Assembly (NCBI GenBank): GCA_026120185.1
Contig: JANUWF010002024.1
Location: forward strand, 1,302,001 to 1,366,000
Reading direction: 5' to 3'
Origin: Voacanga thouarsii
Lineage: Eukaryota > Streptophyta > Magnoliopsida > Gentianales > Apocynaceae
DNA: 64,000 nt
Below are positions 57,416-64,000 of this stretch, piece by piece. The notes under the pieces were generated by a model. It made no database searches. It worked only from the letters and a program-made list of their open reading frames with translations, and had not been told where the DNA came from. A program made the translations under genes and the position numbers. Position 1 is the stretch's first letter, and every line of letters begins with the position of its first letter.

Positions 57416-58406
57416 ATGCCTAAAATAAAACAACTTTTCAAACCTCACAAACGCACTAAACCATCCTTAACTTTTGACCCTGCTTCAGAGCTACCTTCTT
57501 TTTATCCAAAGAATTTCAATGATAAAAAAAAAAAAAAAAAGTGAGGAATGGTATAATGCTAGGGCCTTAAATAGGATCATTGTTGAAAAAATAATCAAAC
57601 CTTCTTTGGATCGATCTTTGAATATAATTGAAATGTTTGGAAGGATTGGTTAGGGTCCTATTTTAGATTTGTGATGTGACTTTTATCCTACCCTTGTAAA
57701 GGAATTTTATGCTAACATGAAAAATAAGAGGCAAGGATATTTGCAACAAATTGAAACATCTGTAAAAGGCATCTCCATCATTTTGCCTAGGGTTCAACTA
57801 GCTACTATTTTAGGAGTGGATGATAGTGGCCCTTGGATAGAAATTGACCACCACAATAAAATGATCTCTTCTGAACCAACTTGAAACTTTAATGTTGCTT
57901 TTCGACTGTTAGGTTTGGAACAAAAAACTTCTACACATGGCTCTTTCTTTCTCTCCAGTAATGATCTTGCTCCTCAATGGAGGGTTATTTTGTATATCTT
58001 GTATTTCAATGTTTGCCCTCGATTGAGTAGTTTGCATGAAGTTCGACTCATTGATGTTTATATGCTCTCTAAAATGCTTCATGGAGAACTAATTCCCCTT
58101 GCCCCTTTGTTACTAACTTCTATGCGAGAAGTGGCGGCTTATGATCTTACCACCAAAGCATTTGTTCTTCTTTTGGTGATTTCACAGGTTTTACATGCAT
58201 TTGATATTTCTATGGAGAACGAACTTGTGGAACCTATGACCTTGCGTAATATAGTGATAGAACAAGTCTTGATTCGTTATGGTTATAAGTTTCATGTTGC
58301 GACATTTACATAGTTAAGGCTAAGGGAGGTTCCCCAACATAACATTCCTGATCTTCTAGTTGAGCAAGAAGAGGAACCTTCCCAACCACAAAGGTATTCT
58401 GAGTGA
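57416..58406 (+). pseudogene. Putative plant transposon protein (Athila-type ORF), broken
   Basis: From the ATG at 57416 a Lys-rich N-terminus (MPKIKQLFKPHKRTK) is followed by an A-run frameshift near 57522-57541. The recognisable core follows: TLVKEFYANMKNK near 57690-57730, a VKGISI-type strand and an ATILGV segment. The last part is open from 57915 to 58313 (LSSNDLAPQWRVILYILYFNVCP, read in parts; DVYMLSKMLHGELIPL). This layout is that of the plant-specific domain often annotated as putative plant transposon protein in Athila-like elements; its biochemical role is not known to me. At least four stops or frameshifts break it. Confidence 0.65.
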
Positions 58407-60037
58407 TCATCCGGTGTCACGTTCTAGCCAACATTCATACATCTCTAGAGAATTTTAGGGATGATATGGTTGGACAAAGGGTTAACATAGTTGATATAAA
58501 GATGGGTATGATCAAAGGTTTGATAAGATTGAGCATACACACCAACGTCACGAGAATATTTTGCACAATCTAAGGCTCAATTAAGTCATTCAAGAGGATT
58601 ATTGGAGATAATATTAGGAGAGACAAGGAGGACCTCGTGATCTATTTGGAGGTCGTGGTGGTCCATTTGGTGGTTTTTTTTGGACAATCTGGAGGCTCGT
58701 TTGGAGGCTCTACTTCAAGGAGGTCTTAAAGGTTTTGACTTTTTAATTTTCTTTTCCTTTGATTTTTACTGAGCTTTTATCTTGTTTTCTTTCAATTCCT
58801 TTTTAAGCTTTTACTTGCGTGTTTGTTGTTATTTTTATAGGCTTATTTTGCTTGCAATAATTCTTCCCACTTTTTGAAGGATGAACTTCTCGTCTTTGAG
58901 CTAATCTGCCTTGGGGAGTATTAGTTTTATTTTACTTCTTTAGATTTTTGGTCCCTTGGTTATACTTTATTGTGATATTTTAGGCCATTGAGGACAATGT
59001 CTAATTTAAGTGTGGGGAAGAGATTTAATATTTTCTCAAGTGCATATTTTTTTTTAGATTTAATGGATTTTCAATGCATTTTTTATGGTATTTTTGAAAT
59101 TTTTTAAAATTGCTATGAAATTGTTTTCGCCTATGATAAACTTATGATTTTCTTTTTTCACTTTGGATATGATGTTGTCATTCAAATTGGTTGGATTTTA
59201 TTGAGTAAAATTGCATATTAAGTTGAATATGTTAAGTTTTAGCAATTTAAGTTAATCTTGGTTATGCTTGAGTATTTGAATTTTATTGCACTTTTCTTGT
59301 TTGGATATGGAGGATGTGATGAAATATGGGAAGAGTTTTTGATTAATTCTTAACTCATAGTTGTCTAAATTTGTTTAACTTGGGGGTTGTGAATAAGGAT
59401 GGTGAGAATTGAAAAAGAAAAAGAAAAAGAGTGCATTGTTCTTTTATTGAAAAAATTAAGTGGCGAAAGAGTGCTTATTTTAGTTGGAAAGAAAATGCTT
59501 ATCTCATTAGGAAATTGTTTAAGGGGGGCCAATATGGTTAGTGAAAGAGAAAAAATAAGAAGCATAACACTTTCTTGAGGCTAATTCCCGAAAAGCAAAG
59601 AAAAAATGTTAGGTGCCAATAGAGTGCATGAAGGTAATATTCATGCACTTGAGGCTAAAGAAAAAAAAAATAATAGTGATTGAAAAAAAAAACATGAATG
59701 TCTCCTTATTTTGCTACTTAGAGTTTTGCAAATTTAATTCTATGAGTTTTGAAGTGATTAAACAACTTAACTTGTATGATTTGTGTTATCCATATCTTGG
59801 CTTGAAGGGTGACATAATTTTCTTGGACTAAAGTATAAACTTGTTTAACTTAAATTTGAGGGTCTTGATATATTTGATTTAATACATGAGTTTACAAAGG
59901 TTTTTAAGGGGTTAAATAAATGACAAATTTTTGTCTAATGTTGGAAAATATTATGGCTTTATTATGCAAACTTGAGAAGAAATAAATTATTTTGAGTACT
60001 TTGTTTTTGTACTTTACTTGAGGACAAGTAAAGATTC
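58407..60037 (+). other. 3' interior of the Athila-like element
   Basis: It has a Gly/Arg-like tail remnant (GGTCGTGGTGGTCC region near 58640-58730), then AT-rich non-coding sequence. The ATTGAGGACAATGTCTAATTTAAGTGTGGGG region (58986-59017, in parts) resembles the end-of-interior signal at 60018-60047, so an internal PPT-like copy is present. Confidence 0.5.
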
Positions 60038-60047
60038 AAGTGTGGGG
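60038..60047 (+). other. Polypurine tract of the Athila-like element
   Basis: AAGTGTGGGG preceded by CTTGAGGACAAGTAAAGATTC, the conserved end-of-interior sequence of Athila/Tat elements, two bases before the 3' LTR. Confidence 0.8.
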
Positions 60048-60049
60048 TA

Positions 60050-60988
60050 TGTAATAAGGGCTAAAATCATCAATATTTTCCTAGTTATTTGAGGTTAATT
60101 TGAGACATTTTTAATACAATAACTAGTCATATTCCTTCCTATTTGATATTTCACTTATAAAAATATTTTTCTATAATTTTATGTAAAAATACGTGCAATT
60201 TGGAGCTAATTAAGTAATTTTCCAGTGCAAACCTAGCACTAGGCCAAGAAGCTAGACCTAGCGCTGGTCCTATACTAGAAGAATAGAGGAAAGCAGAAAA
60301 AATTGACAAAATAGAGGAGCAATTGGAAATTGGTTAAAAGAAAGGAAAAGAAAACAATGGCTCAAACAAGGACAAAGCCGCGGCTCATAGCTCAACCAAG
60401 AACAAAAGCAAAAAGAGAAGCAATGAAATTGGTAGGCCAAGGCAAGAAAAATAAAGAAATAAAGCAAAGGGGAAAAAGACAAAAACTTATCATTATGAGG
60501 ATGAAAGACATCTTGGGAAGGATACAACTAAAAGAAGAAGAATTGAGGTAGCTTCGGCAACTAGAAAGAAGGAGATCGCGGCGGCTCAGCTAAGCCATGT
60601 GCAAGAAGAAGCAAGGATGACTGGCTCGGGTGGTTCAGAAGAGGAAAAATAGCTTCAGTAATTTCGGCTGCACAGCTCAGGAAAGTGCAATTCGGTCTTC
60701 AGCGGCTCAACGAGCTGATTGCAACAAGGAAAATGCTTCTCGGCTCGACAAATTCAGTGGCTCGGCTCAGTGAAAAGATAACACAAGAAGAAGCTCGTTA
60801 GCTCAGTTGTTCATGGCTCAAGAATGGCTCCCGTGTGGCTCGAATAAAAGGAAGTAGCTTAGTCAATGGAATTGAAGGAAAAATGGCTTGGACTTCATTA
60901 CTTCAGTCGGTTCTTGCAGCTCGATTGAGTCGATGGCAAATGGAAAATGGCTTGGGACTTGGTAATTGGCTCGGGTGAAGCCAATTTC
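60050..60988 (+). repeat. 3' LTR of the Athila-like element, truncated
   Basis: It aligns with 53932-54870 from TGTAATAAGGGCTAAAATC to GAAGCCAATTTC, including the ATGGCTCAA-CAAGGACAAAG and GGCTC-rich parts, and then stops. The remaining 1.15 kb of the LTR is missing. Confidence 0.82.
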
Positions 60989-63900
60989 TATTTTGTTCTC
61001 TTAACTCGTTTTGCAAGAATATCAATCTAAACTCCAACGATGATTCAAGGAGAAAAACCAACTAGGAGCATGTAGACCACAAGAGGATCTGGGGAATCTT
61101 TGTGAACCACTTGTTTCATTGCAAAGAAATATTGAGGGAATTTAGAAGAAGATGACCGAACTCCGAGCTCAACAAGGCTAAATATCTACCGCCGGTCAAA
61201 GGAGGGAACAAGAGCAACCGAAAGCCTACAACATACCTCCCGAGAATACATAACTTGGGGAAGAATGGGATGGATATTTTATTGGTGGATATCAACAAGT
61301 TCCTATGAGAGGAGAGAGAAATGGGTTGAGAAAAGGTAGAGGAAGAGGCCGAGGGAGATTTAGTGAGCATCCTATGAGGGGAGTTAAAAGAAATGTTGAG
61401 AGGAAATTTGAGTAGGAAGAGGGATACCTGGAAAAAGACTATAGAGAACAATATTAGGATAACGAGATGAGAGGTAGGAGGAGAGATGAAAATGAGGGAG
61501 AACGGGAATTGAAAAACATCAAAATGAAGGTACCATAATTCCATGGGAAAAGTGATCCCGAGGCATATTTTGAATAGGAAAGGAAAATAGAAATTCTATT
61601 TGATTGCCAGGATTATAGTGAGAGAAATAAAGTGAAGTTGGCAGTATTAGGATTTCTAGACTATGCATTGGTATGGTGGGAGCAGGTTTTGGCTAGCAGA
61701 AGGAGAATGGGAGAAAATGCCGTTAGGACATAGGAATTGATGAAAAATCTCATGACGGCAAGATTTGTACCATATCACTAATACGACGAGCTATATCAGA
61801 GGTGTTAAGTGCTAAGACAGGGGAATAAAAGTATTGAAGATTATCACAAAGAACTTGAGGTGCTAATGATAAGAGTGGTTCTTAATGAAGATCCACATGC
61901 TGCTAAAGCAATTCTCAGTGGATTGAACTGGGAGATAGCCAATGTAGTCGAATTGCATTCATATGAAACCTTAGAAGAAATGGTGCACATAGCTATGAAG
62001 ATAGAAAAACAATTGAAGAGAAGGCCATTTGAGAGAAGATGAAACCACCCAACTCCACCCTCTAAGGAATTCTCTAAGCCGATATCTAAGAAGGAAGGGT
62101 CCTAAGGCCGCTACCTAGGGAATTCAATAAACTGAGGAAGGAAGGGAATAGAGATAAAGGAAGGCTATTGAGAAGTTGAGGAGCCAAGATATCAAATGCT
62201 TTCATTGTTTGGGATATGAATATATGGCAAACGAATGCCCAAGCAAGAGAGTAATGTATACAATGCCTATGGTGAGATTTCATCCGAGGAAAAGGAATAT
62301 GAGAAATTGGGAGAAATTCAAAGGAAGAAGAAATCTTGAGTGAAGAAGGTGAAGAAGTTAGGCAGGTGTGTGCATTGCTTGGTGTAGCTAGGAGATCTTT
62401 GAGTACGCAAGTGAAGGAGGATGGGCATCGTCAACAGAGGGAGAGTATCTTTTATACAAGATGCTTCATCAATCAAGTACTTTGCAGCGTAATCATTGAT
62501 AGTGTGAGTTGCACCAATGTTATAAGTGCTAATGTGGTGGAAGAAATAGGATTGGAAACAAAAAAAGCATCCGCAACCATACAGGTTGCAATGCCTAAAT
62601 AAAATTAGGGAATTAAAGGTTAATAAACAAGCCTTGATTGCATTCGATATGGGGAAATATAAGGATGAGATCTTGTGCGATGTTGTTCCTATGCAGGCAG
62701 GCCACCTACTTTTAAGGAAACCATAGCAATATGATAGGGGAGTAGTGCATGATGGGAAGAAAAACACTTATACTGTGTATAAGGAGGGAAATAAATTCAT
62801 TCTTCTACCTATGTCTCCAAGTGAAGTGAGTAGAAATCAAAAGATTATGAGAGAAAAGGAGAAGAAAAAGAGTGTTTAAGAAAAATAGAAAAAAATCGAG
62901 AGTGAGAGAACTAAGAAAGAAGAAAAGGAAAAGAGAGAAGGAAAACAAGAAAGAAGAGATAAGAAATGAGTAAATTTCTTTGCAAAAGAGAGAGAGGTGG
63001 TAGAAGCTATTAAAGTTAAGGAACCAATGTATCTCTTAATTCGTAAAGGGATTTTGTAACTACTATCTCTTTACCTTGTGAAATTGCAGGTCTTGTTGAA
63101 GAATTTCAAGAAGTTTTTCCAAAAGAAGTACCTGAAAGATTGCTATCCGTCCAAGGAATAGAGCATCAGATTGATTTCATCCCATGGGCCGTCATTCCAA
63201 AGAGGCCAGCTTATAGATGCAACCCTGATGAAGCTAAGGATCTGCAAAAGCAAGTTGAGGAGTTGCTCAAGAAAGGCCATGTTTGAGAAAGTTTGAGTCC
63301 AAGTGCGGTTTTAGTGTTGTTGGTGCCTAAGACAGACGGGTCATGGAGAATGTATGTTGACTGCAGGGCCATCAACAACATACTAGTAACATATCGATAC
63401 CATATCCCTAGGCTTGATGATTTATTGGATGAATTGCATGGTTCATGTGTATTTTCAAAAATTGATTTGAAATCCAGATATCATCATATTAGGATTAGGG
63501 AAGGTGATGAATAAAAAATTGCATTTAAGACCAAACAGGGTTTATTTGAGTGGTTTGCGATGCCATTCAGGTTATCAAATGCACTTAGTACTTTCATGAG
63601 ATTACTGCATTATGTGTTGTGAGAGTATATTGGAAAATTTGTTATGGTGTATTTTGATGATATTTTGATTTACAGCAAAACTGATAAAGATCATTTGCAT
63701 TATCTTAATATGTGCATCATCTTAATATGTTCTTATTGCCCTTAGAAGAGAAATGTTATATGCGAACTTTGAAAAATGTTCATTTTGTTTGAAAAATGTA
63801 ACCTTTCTTAGTTATGTTGTAAGTTCGAAGGGTATTGAAGTTAATGAAGAGAAGGTCAAGGCAATACATGAATGGCCAATACCTACATCTGTGATTGAGG

Positions 63901-64000
63901 TAAGAAGTTTTCATGGGTTAGCTAATTTTTACAGGCGTTTCATTAGAAACTTCAGCACAATAGCTACCCCATTGTTTGAAGTTATAAAAAAGAATGTAAG
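60989..64000 (+). pseudogene. Ty3/gypsy gag-pol remnant with intact YFDD box, cut by window end
   Basis: Gag: an Arg/Gly-rich segment (about 61320-61400), capsid motif FHGKSDPEAYF...WWEQVL (61540-61690), and an open 77-codon stretch 61809-62042. A zinc knuckle at 62196-62237 has Tyr in place of His (CX2CX4YX4C). Protease: LIVIDSVSCTNV-type region near 62490-62520. Then HLLLRKP...YDRGVVHDGKKNTY (62700-62775), a Lys/Glu-rich linker, and RT from about 63170. RT is open at 63293-63514 ([31 protein letters not shown]) and after one stop continues in the same frame to YFDDILIYS at 63650-63676. The connection region ([19 protein letters not shown]) ends the window. The RT wording fits a plant chromovirus, perhaps CRM-like; the clade is uncertain. 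Confidence 0.85.

Larger units (their letters stand above)
53932..60988 (+). mobile_element. Athila-like non-autonomous LTR element in the gypsy leader
   Basis: Two LTRs (53932-56028 complete, 60050-60988 truncated) enclose 4.0 kb with an Asp-tRNA-type PBS at the left and an AAGTGTGGGG polypurine tract at the right. One broken ORF of the putative plant transposon protein type lies inside, with no protease, RT or integrase. The 3' LTR is cut at about 60988, where gypsy gag sequence begins; the deletion removed the right TSD. The left flank is ATATT. LTR1 and LTR2 differ at about one base in ten over the first 160 bases by eye, so the insertion is not recent. Confidence 0.75.
52540..64000 (+). 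mobile_element. Ty3/gypsy element inserted in the CACTA transposase, runs off the window
   Basis: LTR 52540-53545, PBS 53550-53561 and leader 53562-53931 are interrupted by an Athila-like element (53932-60988). Gag-pol then continues from 60989 to the window end. It is related to the minus-strand element at 4697-10732: both LTRs start TGATA-GAATCAA or TGATAAAAATCAA, both end AAGATCATATCA, both have the same PBS type, and their gag proteins match. The 3' LTR lies outside the window, so the TSD (left flank GATAT, 52535-52539) cannot be tested. Confidence 0.8.

Noticed and set aside
61116..62767. Minus-strand open frames of up to 149 codons
   Set aside because: They are antisense shadows of the gypsy gag-protease, which has the recognisable motifs on the plus strand.

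Overview
This window is plant nuclear DNA and almost certainly intergenic heterochromatin. It is AT-rich and full of Ty1/copia and Ty3/gypsy LTR retrotransposon remains with plant-type primer-binding sites. It also holds a CACTA (En/Spm) DNA transposon with spliced coding remnants and several small TIR elements. I found no intact cellular gene, rRNA, tRNA gene or CRISPR array. The species cannot be named from the sequence; an angiosperm with a repeat-rich genome fits. Every transposon-derived reading frame is broken, and many breaks are single-base nonsense changes.

The window reads as nested insertions, most of them dated relative to each other by target-site duplications (TSDs). (1) 1-2342 is an Athila/Tat-type LTR carrying a Harbinger-type MITE (516-1334, TSD TTA). 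(2) 2548-12810 is a minus-strand copia gag-pol split twice: by a 6.0 kb minus-strand gypsy element (4697-10732, TSD GTAAG) and by a copia solo LTR (10758-12208, TSD CCCAC). (3) 12811-18364 is a plus-strand non-autonomous gypsy derivative: LTR, PBS, a zinc-knuckle remnant, PPT, LTR. (4) 19074-36917 is a plus-strand copia array of the form LTR-internal-LTR-internal-LTR, bracketed by TSD TTTAT. It carries an inverted LTR copy, a hAT-like segment holding a 187 bp TRIM-like LTR, a 240 bp MULE-type MITE (9 bp TSD) and a 3.4 kb gypsy-type solo LTR.

(5) 38321-52539 is a minus-strand CACTA transposon with a TNP2-type transposase remnant (DUF4218, then DUF4216) and a second, multi-exon gene of the Ptta/En/Spm family. 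One exon of the second gene is cut by a gypsy-type solo LTR (43090-48803), which is itself cut by a copia solo LTR (43339-45374, TSD CGTGT). (6) From 52540 to the window end a plus-strand gypsy element lies inside the CACTA transposase. Its leader contains an Athila-like element (53932-60988), and its gag-pol resumes at about 60989 and runs off the window in the reverse-transcriptase region.

Nothing here is a convincing new biological system. The most informative points are the nesting, which can be checked frame by frame; the tandem copia array with a head-to-head LTR palindrome; the internally deleted gypsy derivatives; and several small elements defined by clean TSDs.
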